Below are positions 44,501 through 57,259 of a DNA stretch of 64,000 bases, piece after piece (positions within the stretch are counted from its first letter, which is position 1; each line of letters begins with the position of its first letter). The DNA comes from Morella rubra (lineage: Eukaryota; Streptophyta; Magnoliopsida; Fagales; Myricaceae). A model generated the notes under the pieces. The model saw only the letters and a list, made by a program, of their open reading frames with translations, ran no database searches and was not told the DNA's origin. The position numbers were made by a program, and so were the translations under genes. The stretch is taken from assembly GCA_003952965.2 (NCBI GenBank), contig CM025850.1:912378-976377 (forward strand). The letters run 5' to 3'.

Positions 44501-47500
44501 ATCAGCTTAATTTATCGAGATACTTAGTTTTTTTAACAAAACAAGAGAAGAAAGGTTTTGATATGTTTTGCTCAAAAATCTTACACACAACTGCGACCAA
44601 AATGCTAGATGTCTTGTAGAACAAAAGCTAAACATAAGGACCCAGCATCCATAGGGTTTAAAGAATAGGCCAAACTTCTTTTCAGGATCCTGCCATTGGT
44701 AGAATTTTTGGTACAAAGTTGCAAGGAGATAACCTTTATGTTGTTCCCCTCAGGAAGACTTTAATCCAAATTGGAAAAAGCTGTCATGTCTTTAAAGGAA
44801 GAACATTACTAATCATTATAACTAGGACATCAAAACAAAAAATATATCTCAATGAAAGTATCTGAAGTTGCTTACTTCTATTTCTCGGACATGAGCCTCA
44901 TTTGCTAGTTGTTGCTGAAGTTTCTGTTGTGCTGTTTGACTTTCCAAAGCAAGACGAACACGCCTAGCTCGGACACGAGCCTGCACTCTCACCAAAGCTT
45001 GCATACAGCGGAGTGTTATCGCAGCTTGTTTTCTCACCGCATGACCCCTGACAAGGGCTTGAAGTCTTACCAATCCTTTTAAAGCTCGTAAAGCTCTCCT
45101 AGCCTAATACATAGGGAAACCCAATTTAATCTGATCACAATTGTTGCGCTGAAAGTGCTTCCAGGAAGAGTAATCTTAAAAAACAAGACCAAGATACATA
45201 CTAAATGGGGTCCACATACTGCCTCAGGAAGGTAAACAAGATGCAGGGTAAAGCATATATAAAGTAGACACAAGGCTACTGTTTACCACAAAGTGAATAT
45301 GATCTCCTGTAGTTGGCCTGTTGGTAATCTGGTATTGCCTCATATTCTAGGATACAGAGTCTCAAACTTGTCCTACTTATCAACCAAGAAACACTTCTGT
45401 TAGATTTCTGATAAACTTAATTTTCTTCTATATTTCACCATTAAAACGTGATCTGTGACAACCGGATACGACATAAAAAAATTTACGGGCCGAGTTTTCT
45501 AGTTCAGCAAACCTGTATATGGTTTAAGATACTTGACCTGTTTAAGAGAGATCCATTTTTAAGCTATTTCAGTTGCTTAAATCAAGTCTTAATGGTAGTA
45601 ACCCTTAGACAACTGTCCATTTGCCTCGGTTCTCTTCGGAGCCCTCACAGAATTTTGACATGATGTGTCATGTGTTTGCCACTTGTGCCTTCACGAACAC
45701 TTGGGATGGCACATTTCAAAAAAATAAAAACTAAAACACAAAAGCTAGGTTGGCTAGTTATATACATTTTCCTCCAACTCTGTTGATAAATATATAAGTA
45801 TTAAAGTTTACCTCATCAATTAACCATCAGATGGTACTACAAGACAGTTACACACAACTGAAGTACCAGACAATATCAACAGGAGGATAATCCAATAAAG
45901 AACAGCAATTGAGTATTAAGGACATAAATGTCTATAGAAAATACCAGAAATCCGCGAAAAGCAGTTTGGATTCGTGTTGCAGCCCATTCTTCTCTCACAA
46001 TTTGTTGAATAGGAGCTGCATCCTGTCCTTGAAGTGAATCCGCATTGGCACCACCAGTCTCAGGGTTTGATGAAATATTAGAATCTCTGACCGGTGGACT
46101 AGCATCATGATCATTCTCATATTGAAGTTCATCAGTACCAATCTCAAGAGAATGTTTTCTCTGGTGCTGAAGCTTGCTGGCTGTGTTCTGTCATGAGTAG
46201 AAAACAAAAAATTAACAAAGCCTTCATATGATTAGTTATATCAACTTTTAGGATTTGAAAGTTTCCCCAAGTTCTTTTGCACAACTGAAGAACTCCTTCG
46301 AGGAATGGAAAATACGCAACATAAAAAAACAGCCATTTCAAAAATACGATATCGACACATGGCCCTCTCTCTCTCCCCTTCTATTTCATTGGTGAGGCAC
46401 ACATGCAATGAGAGGGGGCCCAGGACCACACACCACCAATTCTCAGGGAGATGCCCTTTGAGCTACATGTCATCGGCGAAACGTTGTTGTAGAGGATTCC
46501 AGTGAATCATAGAGGATTTACAGAATCCTACTTAATTGTTTCCTCCTTGATTGTAGGAGACGCAGTTTTATTTTTCATGATAGTAGGAGATGCAGTTTTA
46601 TTTTTCGTGATTGTTTTCCTTTCCTACTGTAGATACTCCCTGTATCCAACTGTACTCTGGTTGTACATCTATTATAAATGGAAAACCTCTCCTCCAATTG
46701 AAAGTGCGGTGGTTCCATATTGAAAGTGCGGTGGTTCAAACAATATTCATCAATTGTGATATATAGGGAAAATGTAAAGGACAGGCTCTTAACCACACGA
46801 GATGGTCCTGACCAGGTAATACCATATAAAAGAAAGAGAAACAATGTCAAATATTTGAAGTTAACCACGGAGCCAAAAATTGCTGCAAGCCACTTACCGG
46901 GGAAAAAACATGAAAGTGGAACAATTTCATATAAATCCCTTATGTAAAACAAATTCTTTTTTTTTCATTACAAAAACAACTCCTTAAATGTTTTCCTGAT
47001 TACTATTGCTTGCAAACTTCGTCTACAATGGAAAATACTATAGGAAAAAAGTAAAAATGATTTGTGGGATGGCCTATAAAGTCCTTTCCACCAAAATTTC
47101 AGAGTTTATACCCATAAAGATTAAAAAGTCATGTTCTTAACCAAACGCATGCACTAAATTCCCAAAACAAACAAAAGAGATGCCACGGGAGTCAACTAAC
47201 ATTTCTGGCCAAGATAAACCCTCTCTAGCAAATTTTAAAAGGAAAAGAAGATAGAGAAACTTGGGGCATGTTTGGCATATGAAAATTTTCCAAAATTTTC
47301 CTCATGTAAAAAATTCTCACTACCAAACATAAATTTTGGAAAATTTTCCATCAGAAAATTCTCAAAATATTTCAGACATATTGGTCCATTTTTTCACTTT
47401 CTCAATATTTATGTTTGGTATATGAAAATTTTTCAAAATTTTGCTCATGTAAAAAATTCTCACTACCAAACATAAATTTTGGAAAATTTTCCATCAGAAA

Positions 47501-48058
47501 ATTCTCAAAATATTTTAGACATGTTGGGTCCACTTTTTCACTTTCTCAATATTAAAAAACTCTATCAATCTTCTCCCTCCCCACTTTTCCACTTTATTAA
47601 TATTAAAATACTCCATCAAATCTTCTCTTTTCCCACTTTTTCACCAACTCCCATAAAACTCCAAAATTTTCCAACATCGACCATACATACTTCAAAATTT
47701 TCACAAACTCCAATTAATTTAATCTACCTAAATTTTCACACCAACACCAAAATTTTCCATTTGCCAAACGTGCCCTTGAAGGCAGTCAGGAGCGATTATC
47801 TGCTTTGAACAGCAGAGAATTTGCTGAAGCAAGCAAGAAAGGAGAGTAACTAGTACCAACAAAATCAACTTCAGCAACAAGGCTCCAATGTAATGACCTC
47901 ATACTCGAGCAGAGGAATGAATAATGAGTTATTCCAGAATCAAACAACAAATTAAAGGTTAAAAAAATGGCCACCTTTTCTTCCTTCTTTGAAGACCCTG
48001 ACTTTTCTGATTTCTTCAAACCAACCAATGCTTTGATCCATTTTCCTGAGACACCCAT
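41552..48058 (-). CDS. IQD5: IQ67-domain protein (IQD5-like), 439 aa, six coding exons
   Basis: Exons on the minus strand: 48058-47975, 46187-45945, 45103-44876, 43270-43157, 42746-42251, 41706-41552; GT-AG introns, total 1320 bp in frame. The start [20 protein letters not shown] is that of the IQD5 subgroup. The IQ67 domain spans about residues 94-165: [14 protein letters not shown] (101-114), [17 protein letters not shown] (120-136) and [15 protein letters not shown] (145-159), with the exon 2/3 boundary inside it at the family's conserved place. Then come [20 protein letters not shown] (exon 4) and the Trp-rich [20 protein letters not shown]. The tail is basic and Ser/Pro-rich; I do not see a clear DUF4005 motif. 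IQD proteins bind calmodulin and decorate microtubules or membranes. Introns 1 and 3 carry transposon remnants. The symbol is by resemblance. Confidence 0.93.
44120..44505 (+). mobile_element. LTR/TRIM-like remnant with tRNA-Met primer-binding site, IQD intron 3
   Basis: At 44318 TGGTATCAAAACA resembles the retrotransposon primer-binding site TGGTATCAGAGC (initiator tRNA-Met). It is directly preceded by ATCTAACA, as at the end of an LTR, and followed by CCTAAATTCGAACCC, a usual context. CTATCAGCTTAA occurs before the site (about 44277) and again at about 44500, as if in two LTR copies of a short element. No coding region lies between. Confidence 0.5.
46530..46740. repeat. Short direct repeats in IQD intron 1, possibly LTR-derived
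   Basis: GTAGGAGA(C/T)GCAGTTTTAT plus TTTTC is repeated at about 46553 and 46583, and ATTGAAAGTGCGGTGGTTC at about 46698 and 46720. The text between resembles the U3/R part of plant copia LTRs (TGTACATCTATTATAAATGG). A full LTR is not visible. Confidence 0.5.
47264..47775. mobile_element. MITE with internal 143-bp tandem duplication, IQD intron 1
   Basis: The left end GGGCATGTTTGGCATATG and the reverse complement of the right end, GGGCACGTTTGGCAAATG, match at 16 of 18 positions. TTG flanks both sides (47261-47263 and 47776-47778), compatible with a 3-bp duplication. Inside, the left 143 bp (from about 47268) are repeated almost perfectly from about 47411. The rest has CTCCATCAA/CTCTATCAA-TCTTCTC repeats. 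Length 512 bp, no coding capacity. It lies 200 bp downstream of the first coding exon. Confidence 0.82.
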
Positions 48059-48093
48059 AGTGTCCACGTACTTCGGCTTGCCCAAATATAGAC

Positions 48094-51000
48094 CTGCACA
48101 AATAAATTCTTAGCCACACCACTAAAGAGTTCAGTACAGAATAGTCAGTAGCTCAACAGCGGAAGGTCAGACAATTTGACTTCTTTATCAACTGAGATAA
48201 GATTCTGCTCATGAATCCCTTGCATAAACACTGACAATAAGCATGACCACTGATAAAACTACATTTTATCCATGTGAGAGTATCGAAATCCTAGTGTTTA
48301 AAATAAGTCAGTAGGGCTTCATACTTGCTAATTGAACTGCCCCTCGAGTGGTTCTCTCTCACCTTTGTATGATTTTGTGAGTTTAGAGTTAAATAGCACA
48401 GATCCTAAATTCAGATGTACCGCTATTCAACCACCCAACAGCCCATATTAAATGCTAACCATAAATTGAACAGCATTACAACAACAAAAAGTAAATGTGG
48501 AAAGTGAGCAGGTTCAGAATTACCATCTTGTGAAGAAAAGAAGCACCGACTCCAAGAAAAATAAGTTTTTTACTATTAAAGTAGCATGCCACTCATGGAT
48601 ATAGTGGACCTATCTACATTGGAGTGATTTTTGTAAAAACCGTAAGGAAGTGCAAACCACTGCACTATACCTCAACAAGACTGGTCGAAGATATTTTAAA
48701 GCTCCTTGGAGTCATTGTAAGGCTCACTTCCACATAGTGGATTTTGACATTTATATCACTCATTTCTCATTCCTTGTCCTTTTACACCCCACTTGAGACT
48801 TGGGTTACAATCTTCATACCTAACCCCTTGATGTCTTTGATAGAGACCGCCAAGCTTACCAAGTTGCTGCCAAATTTGCGTTGATACCCTTTCTAATGCC
48901 CCAAAAGAGGGTAAACCACCGCACTGTAATTCAAAAGGGCTAATAAATGTTGATTTTCAAGCTTATTGAAGTGATTATAAGGTGCAATTCTATATATAAG
49001 GATCGAAATAAGAATTTATGTTTACAGTACTTCTTTCTCATTCTTTCTTCCTTATGTTTATAGACTTTAGCACTCCTTGTGAGACTCAGGATATTTTACT
49101 TTCCTACGCTATATGTTTTGGGGCAATTACTTAGCTCACTAGGCACCAATCCTTCAATATCGCTTTCCACATAATTTTCCAAATGAAAAACTAGAGGATG
49201 TAGGAAGCAACTGTAAGCACTTTAGTTTGTTCCCTGTAGTCCAATTCCTGACAACCAACAAGAAGAGGTAGGGTAGAAGAAGAGCACCTAAAATTTTGCA
49301 TACATGTTGATTGCCTAGATGACTGCCTAGTATGAAGGCTACTCAAGTATGCACAGCTTAGACCAAAGTTCAGAGCAACTTTGAAAAGGATCAGAGCTTA
49401 CAATTTGCTCTTGCCTGAGAAGTTCTACTTCAATGGGACTTTGCAACCAGTCAATTGCTGCATGGAAGTAAAGGAAATTGAAAACAACATTGACCAAACC
49501 TTCTTGGAACTTTTGGTGCACTCAAGTGAGCCTTGATGATATAAACCAGTAAGTTGAGTGCCTAGCGTGAATATGTGAAGCAACAATAAGATGAAACAGT
49601 GAAGCAGTAAAGAAGACTATTCAACTTCATGCCTTCAGGGACAATTGCATGGGAATAGTACTTGAATGGTTAGGTGCTGAGCTCTGCATTGGCAAAATGT
49701 GAAAAAGCAGGACCATTATATGTTGGGAAAGGTGCATAGCAAACACAGATCATTATGATAGAGAATGAGTTCTCTCCAACTAAATCTCTGCGTCTTAAAA
49801 ACATTCAATTGTCTCCATGTCACAGTAGGCATAGATTGCACATCAGAGGAGTGCCCACGGCAGATGTCACATAGGAGCTCTTGAGTAATTGACACACATA
49901 GAGGAAGAGTAAATAAAGTGATAAATTTATATAGAGGATGGGCTCAAATCCAAAAGCTTACACTATAAGATTCAAAGGCCCAATCAATATATGAAAACCC
50001 CAAAAAAAGCCCACATCAAATCAATGAGAGATACTCTTAACACCCTCTCTCACATACACGGCCAACAATCGCATTGGTCATGGGCATGTGATGGTAGTAT
50101 ATACTAAAGAGTTATGAAATGTACCTAATGTTTCCAGTTCCAAAATCAACTTTTCCACAATATTTCTGCTCTCACGAGGGTTTTAAGTTCATTGCACTTT
50201 CAGACATCAAATAGAGTACTTTGATAAGCTATCTCAATGTTGTTTGAATTCCCAAAACCAATTATAAAGTTCTCCTTGTTCATGTTTACACTGCCTCAAA
50301 CTAAAAGCAAATATGTCTTCCGTTTGAATGGCCTAGAGTTTCATACAATCTTGCGCCAATTGTGGCATTGATTAGAAAAATATGTCTCGTAGCACCTCAA
50401 GGATCCAAATAACTTCTTAAGTACAATTCTGTAGCGGAACAATGATTGGTGTCAAAAGAAAAATAGACATAAAACAAAAAGGAAATCCAAGGCCCAAGAG
50501 AAAATGGAAAACAAATACCCCATCATCACCCTCTTACGACATCCAAGTATTGGCAACGGGTTAAAATAGAAGCCAAGACTTCTAAAACCAAAAGGACACG
50601 AACTCATCATTTTCATAAAACCAACACCACAATGTAAACGGTAAACCACCAAATCAGAGGCCTTTGCACCTTTGAAGCAGACTAGCAGTCACTTCAACGG
50701 CAACCTCTCCAAGCTCCCAATAACCTTCTCATTTCTTTTTCCTCACCCCTGAAATAATAAAATTGGAACAGAACATAAATAACAGAAAGCTCTTTTAAAA
50801 ATAAAACTGTCCGCAAAAGCCCGTGAGGAAGCACAGACACACAAAGAGGAGAACAAAAATCTTCAAAACGAGTTCCATTTAAGAGGATCGCACAGACCCA
50901 TTTTATAAACAGGATGCAGATCTTACAATTAACTATAGTCGAGATCGTAAAGTGTGCATCGTTAAAGCAGGAATTCAAGCTAAAAAAATGCTACGTTTCC

Positions 51001-51218
51001 AAAACTTGAAAAACTCGAGACGTAAAAATGTGGACCTAAAATAAGCTAAAATGTAGCAGAGATAGGATAAGATCACCGGATGAACAACCCCAATTGACTA
51101 ATAGTACAAAACAACGGAGATCCGCAAATAACTAGCTTAAGAAGCTCAATTGAAGTCTCCTGGCGTTCAGGAGGGAGAAGGAGTCAACAACATCAGTGAA
51201 GGAAGTTTAAGAGGTACC
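48094..51218 (-). other. Leader intron of the IQD gene
   Basis: On the minus strand the acceptor TTTGTGCAG/GTC falls at about 48093, 35 bp before the ATG. A donor GCCAGAAAG/GTACCTC is at about 51219-51218. The intron is about 3.1 kb. It contains two diverged copies of a CAAACCACTGCACTATAC-type block (about 48653 and 48912) and, at about 49900-50070, text resembling a copia LTR (AAGGCCCAATCAATATATGA and ACTCTTAACACCCTC). No supported gene inside. Confidence 0.55.
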
Positions 51219-51420
51219 TTTCTGGCCGTTGATCTATGTACAAATCGGTCAAAAACCCGAGTCTTTCTTTCTCTCTCAGTCTTCCATTAAACTTTAGAGG
51301 ATCAGATTTCGATTCCGAGGATCTTTCTCTCCCTCTTCAGTCTTTCCTTTTAGAGTTGTAATCGATAGCAGAAGATAAACCTCGGGAGTGAGTGAGCAGG
51401 ACTGCGAGGACCGGTGTCGG
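51219..51420 (-). other. Probable non-coding first exon of the IQD gene
   Basis: Pyrimidine/GA-rich leader-like sequence upstream of the donor at 51219. The adjoining 51400-51600 segment is the only GC-richer, CpG-containing stretch nearby, as expected of a plant promoter. The transcription start cannot be read from the sequence. Confidence 0.45.
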
Positions 51421-51619
51421 CTAAATTACGCCGGGAGGGTGGGGTCGGAGGGAGCTTTATGAGGTACGACGTCGTAGAGCGTTCATGGGGGTCGTTGTCA
51501 CGGTCGCTAACAAAGGAGTCAATCACGGGACACGTCGACCCCACCAAATCGATTGGGTGCAGTCACGTTGCTTTGTGCACTCCGGCGCACTTTAGCCTTA
51601 ACCTCATCAGGTCTTTTTT

Positions 51620-54600
51620 TTTTTTTAAGCGACCTCATCAGGTTAAAATGGACAAATAGAGACAGCCACAAAAAGTTGGGAGGGAACAGAATTTAAACGG
51701 TGGTCTTCTGTGGTCTGCCTCCTCCTTCGGCCCTTTGTATTCTCTTTTCACCCTGAACCCAAGAACTTTTATATTGACAGCTGTTTGTACGTGTCCCGAA
51801 AAACTTTGTTTTTTTTAAACTAAGCAAAAGGGAAAAAGAGTGCAATAAGCGTAGCAATTCTCATGGACGTAATTATAGAAACTTATCCGTTGTATAATAT
51901 TCGGTTTAAGTTAAAGTTATTATTTAATACAAGCTCTCATCACAGTACCAGCAAGATTATTAAAGAGTCTCAGTCTGTCCATTAAGTTTAAGATCAAACT
52001 TTACTTTCGCTAGATATTTCAATTTATGTTCACTCTCGAATCACTGACATTAAAAATAGTGAACAATAGGTGGTACTAATTGAGCTACAGCTCTACTGGC
52101 GTGTCTCGAAAAACTTGATTCATTCACGAAAGGAAAATTTTTTACTTTACAACTTTTAATTACCACTCATCCTGTAATTTTTACTCAAAATTACCATACG
52201 CGATATGTTACACTCTAATTTATCAATAAATTTATTATTTGCATATTATGTTGAAATTTGACCATTACGATTATGTCACGTGTCCCGCCTTTTATATTGA
52301 TTTTAACTGTGACATCTAAACTATTTTTTTATAAAAAAAAAATTGTAAGATTTGTAGGATTTTTGATATAATTGAGAATATTTATGTAGATCAGAGTTTT
52401 AAAGGTTTTTGTGTAAATGTTGTTAAAATTTTTTTAAGATATTTAATTTTTATTGAAGTTTGTAAAAAATTGTAGAGAGAGATGATTTTATGTAATTATT
52501 TAATAGAAAAATATTGGATTTATGTGGAAAAGTATGAAGAGAGAAGATTTATTAGAATTTTTTTTTAAAGATATTGGAATTTGTGTGAACAGTTGTTAAA
52601 GTTTGTGTAAAAGATAGTAGTGTTTTATGTAATATTGATTATTCGTTTTGTAAATTTTGTTGAATACATTGTATTTTATAATACTTTTACAAAGAAATAT
52701 GCCCTTAGAATACATAGTGTAATCATATTGGTAGGTTATGCTATAAATTGTAAAATGAATGGTAGTTAGATGTAGCATGTGCTTGAATGCTCCATAGTTT
52801 CTACAAAAAATATTAAAATTAAACGTAAAATATTTTTTTTTATATAATTTAGAGGAAAATTTGTTGCACCCGATTTGTGTACTAGGCTCGGAGAGCATCG
52901 GGAGACACGCTACCAAGCCTACAACCTAAATGTCAATTTAGTCAAAAGCTTACTCACAGGCAATAAGAATTAAACTGTAAAAATGTAAATTTTGTTTGAA
53001 GTTGTGTTCCAACGATTTTAAGGTTATTTTAGATCTGATATGTCTAGTTAGTGTATTTGATCCTCTCTTCAGATGGACAGTGTGTAATATATCACGTTTG
53101 GTTAATATAAATAAATCTTCTAAGTTTAGATTAAAAAAAAATCAAGAAAATCAATCACTAGTTTTGGCGAAAAATAATAATCTTGTGTTTTATCCTTTTC
53201 AAAAATCAATTACTGATACTACCAATCCAAGATGCCTATGGCCTCCTATGGGAGAGGAAACTTTACAAATTTGAAAATTTAGTTGAGGGGAAGATCTAGA
53301 CACACTTCTAGTAGATAAATAAAAACTGGTCGAATTGCACTCATTTAAACGTACTGATTAGGTAGAACATGATCCATGCAGCAATTATATAGTAACTTGT
53401 TGAAATTAGGGTGGAGTGCAGAAGTTCATATCTCAAAATTGGAGATGTTTGAGTCCCAAAATTTTTACCCTTAAAATTTTCATTCAATAAAGTAATTTTT
53501 TAAAATTTTTTATTTCCCTGTTAAATCATTATTTTTTACTCAAAATAAATATAAAAAATTCATTCAAATCATCTATCTTTTCACTTTCCTTTACCGACGC
53601 TAATACTCTAAAATTTTTATAATCAAACGTGAATGCAATTCAAAGCTTTTGTTACTCAGAACGATGGAGGAGCAACCACAACTGAATGATGTTGATATTC
53701 TTGAGAATGAAAGTCGTCTCTAGACAGCCAAATGGAAAGTCAAAATGATGTGCTATGTGTCTGTGCAAATTGTTTATAATATTTCAATTTGTTGACAACC
53801 ATTTATTTATATCCCAATAGCCACGTTTACGAACTGACATGATCTAATAGTGTCAAATAGGCACAACGTACCACCTAAGGAAATAGTAACTTCCGGAACA
53901 TATAGGTCAACCAACACAAATTGATTGGTCAACAGGGGTGATCGAATATGACACGGATCACCCCTTTGCAAGGGCAATGCTAGGGGGCAAGGGGCCAAAG
54001 TTTTTAAAATTTTTTTAATATAAATACAAAATTAGTAGTAATCTTTATAATGATTCTCCAAAAATTTTGAAAAAATAAACCTAAAAAAGGAAATAAGTGA
54101 AAGAGTAAATAACGGCTCTTTAATTTTTAAAAGAAAAAATAGAGTGTGTCTTTTTTACTTTTATCTCTCCTCTATTTCTTCTAAAATTCCTTCGTCTTTC
54201 TTTCTTTTCTAGAATGTCTCTCTCTCTTTTATAGTGTGTATTTTCTATTTTTCTTTTTGTCTATTTTTTTTAAATTACTCTCTTCTTTCTCTCTCACTAT
54301 TTACAATTTTATTGTCCAGGTTTTCTCTCAATGACCTCTCTCTTTTCTCTCTCTCCCATTATATTATCTCATATACAGAAAATAGAAAAATTCATATGCA
54401 ACGCTTGAGTTAAAGTTTATAATTTTTTTTAATAGTTTTAGAATATGTTGTTACATTTTGATTATGCTTATTTTGATTATAATAAAAATTTGAAGACCCT
54501 AAGATTAATCGAAGTACAGTAAGATAGCCTTGATACTCAATCAAAAAAAAAATTTAGACAAAAATTATATTTAGCCTTCCCTAAGAGCAAATCCTGACTT

Positions 54601-55390
54601 TGTCCTTGCCGTTTTGCATGGTTTCAACACATGACAGTTTTTCTAAATTCAATGGACATAAACACTTAGTCAACTCTCTTTCATCTATTCTAAGCCACTC
54701 ATTGTAACTGTCTTAAACATTCTGCTTTGGTCTAAATGATTTTCCTTCAACAAGAGTTGAAAGGTAACTTCCATACCATGCAACGAGGGGTAGTTCTAAG
54801 GTAATTGAGGCCTTATGCCAAATTTTAATATGAGGAATTTATAATAATTTATAAAATGATTTATTTTAAAAAAAATATATTAATAAAAATTTGTTAAAAC
54901 CTATTCTTATAACTTTTTGAAATGCAAAATTACTTACTGTGTTATATTATAGATTTCTTAATAAATCATTTTCAATTGATAATATTACTAATCCATTTAA
55001 TATTTCTTGGGTAGTACTCGATCTTAAGTAAGATTTTATTAGTTTTAATGATAACTAAAATGCAATGTAAAAAGTTTAGAATAACAACACCTAGGCTTAG
55101 TACTAAAGATAAGAGTTGAGAAGCACCAAGGACTGATAAGGAAAAAAAAAACCGTTGAGAGAGGATTTTTCTGTATTTTTGGTACTTGACAAATATTGTC
55201 TCAAGTAAGTTTAAGTTCTTTTAAAGATATATTTTTAGTTGTTATTGAAGGCTTAAACGGCTAGCAATATCTAACAATAAAATAGATTATAGGATTTCTT
55301 TGAATTAATTACAATTAATATTTTTAAATAAGAAGATTTTATAGGTTGAACAAAGACTTTATAAATAGCACAAAAAGTAAAAAGTTAATG
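51620..55390. other. Repeat-rich spacer without supported genes
   Basis: AT-rich sequence with MITE-like debris: 52340-52640 (TTTGTAAAAAATT family, as at 15605) and 53440-53640 (CTCAAAATAAATATAAA block shared with the 26737 MITE, ending AATCAAACGTGAATG). A pyrimidine-rich tract covers 54140-54370. 53807-53998 may be retroelement debris. No conserved protein motif on either strand. Confidence 0.5.
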
Positions 55391-55394
55391 ATTC

Positions 55395-56060
55395 TTCAAT
55401 TGAAGGAGATTTAATAGTTTAAGCTAAGTTTTTGAGGTCTTAATATTAATTTTTTTTAAATATATCATTAAAGAAAATTTTGAATTGGGGCCTCTAAATT
55501 TGGGAACAAGTTATGCTTCTTCAATTAAGAAGAATTAATAGGCTTCTTCAATCAATATAATCCTTAACGTAAGCTTTTTAGGTCTTAATATTAAATTTAT
55601 TTAGGGTTAAGTACACTTTGCTCCTCTTATTTTTGGAAGTATTTACATATTGCACCCCGATGTATTATTTTTGAGACATTGAATCAATAAAGTTACACAT
55701 TTTTTTGATTTGGACCCTGTACTATAATTGAGCGTCAATTTTGATGGATTTCGTCAAAACGTGTCTCTCAAGTGACTGTCATCGGAGTGCAATGTGCAAA
55801 TATCTCCAAAAATACGGGGATAATGTGTAAATATTTTGACGAAATTCATATAAATTAGCGCCCAATTACAGTACGGGCTCTAAATTGAAAAAATGTAAAA
55901 CTTTATAGGTACAATATTTCAAAACTAATACATCGAAGTGTAATGTGCAAATACTCCCAAAAATAAAAAAATCAAAGTATATTTAATCTATTTTTTAAAA
56001 ATATACCATTATAAAAAATTTTAAATTAAAAGCCTTCTAAATTTAGGACCTTAAAACGAT
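55395..56060 (+). repeat. Local duplication whose second copy is split by a fold-back MITE
   Basis: Copy 1 (about 55395-55505) reads GGTCTTAATATTAATTTTTT, TAAATATATCATTA, AAAATTTTGAATTGGGGCCT. Copy 2 has GGTCTTAATATTAAATTTAT up to about 55611 and resumes after 55990 with TTTTTTAAAAATATACCATT and AAAATTTTAAATTAAAAGCC. Copy 1 is therefore an empty-site version of copy 2. Confidence 0.75.
55612..55990. mobile_element. Fold-back MITE, 379 bp, with empty-site paralogue next to it
   Basis: The halves are long inverted copies. The left half reads TAGGGTTAAGTACACTTTG, GGAAGTATTTACATATTGCA and CCCCGATGTATTATTTTTGA. The reverse complement of the right half reads TAGATTAAATATACTTTGAT, GGGAGTATTTGCACATTACA and CTTCGATGTATTAGTTTTGA. 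Pairing continues nearly to the centre. Ends are supported by comparison with the unfilled copy at 55395-55505. No coding capacity. Confidence 0.82.
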
Positions 56061-56099
56061 TGTCTATGCTGCCTATAACTGAAACCGGTCTGCGTGCAA

Positions 56100-56640
56100 C
56101 CAACTATCTTTGGAGAGAATAACAGAGTCCTACGGTACATTCCGAATCATTAGCTTAGTGCTTTCTAGTTAGTTGAAGTCAAGGACACGGAAACACGATT
56201 AGACTTCGATGTGTCCAAAACTTTTGTACGCTTTCCTCTTTAAGGGTATATTAAATAACCCAATTTCAGTGGAAAGTCTTGTTGGAGGAGGGATCCCTCG
56301 AAAAAGAGAAAAATAAAAAATCCTTTCCTTTGTTTTGGCACATTAGAAATTAGAATTGGTCTTAGAGTCGCATTCCTATTTCCTGCCATGGATCTGAGAC
56401 CACGATAATTTCAAATCATTAAACTACTCAACCAACTTGAGGAAGCTCAATGACTCACAGCCACATCTCCATAAAACAAATGAGGCAGCAACTGCATTTA
56501 GGTACCAAATTTAGTTTACATGGAAATGACGTTACCACAAAACGGAGCCTAAATCAACAATGATTAAGGTACATTCAATCACCTTAGTTAAGTATTTGAA
56601 ATGTTTAAGCAATGACCACGAAAATCCAATAAATGGATAT
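56100..56640. other. Spacer; nothing recognised
   Basis: Moderately complex sequence without coding or repeat signal that I can support. Confidence 0.4.
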
Positions 56641-56649
56641 GTGGATGTT

Positions 56650-57258
56650 GGATTTCCTGTTTATCTCATCTGTATGCAACAAAATTTACATAATAAACTT
56701 TTTGAAGTTTAAAAAATTATACACAAACATAAATATTTTTTTTATACAAACTTGAACAACTTTCACACAAATTTTAATATCTTTCCAATTGTTCAGTTGT
56801 GTTTGATTGTAGAAATTTTGGAATACAGAGATTAGTGAAAAATGAAGACAGTTTATGAAAGTTAGTTAAAAAGTGAAAAGAGAAAATATTAAAATAAAAA
56901 ATAATTATTTGATAGAGAGAAAGTAATTATTTTATAATTTTTTTACTCCAACCCGAATTTGGTAAAAAAATGAAAGACAGTTTATGAAAATTAGTTAAAA
57001 AGTGAAAAAAGAAAATATTTGAATGAAAAATACTTATTTAATAAAAAAAAGTGATTATTTTATAATTTTTTTACTCAGCCGAAATTTTGAGTAACAATCA
57101 AATGTCATATAAAAATCTTAAAAATATTTCAAAATTTTAAATTCCAATTTAAATAAATATGCACAATATTATCAAAAATGCCAAAAGTTATACAAAAATC
57201 CTCAAGATTTTTTTGAATTCTCAGAATACAAAATATTCTACAACCAAACATCATTTTA
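56650..57258. repeat. MITE-like block with 129-bp tandem duplication
   Basis: AGACAGTTTATGAAA plus TTAGTTAAAAAGTGAAAA, then GTAATTATTTTATAATTTTT, occurs twice with a period of about 129 bp (from about 56846 and 56975). The right end ACAACCAAACATCATTTTA resembles the inverted end of the 15605 element. The left terminus is not clear. Confidence 0.55.
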
Positions 57259-57259
57259 A

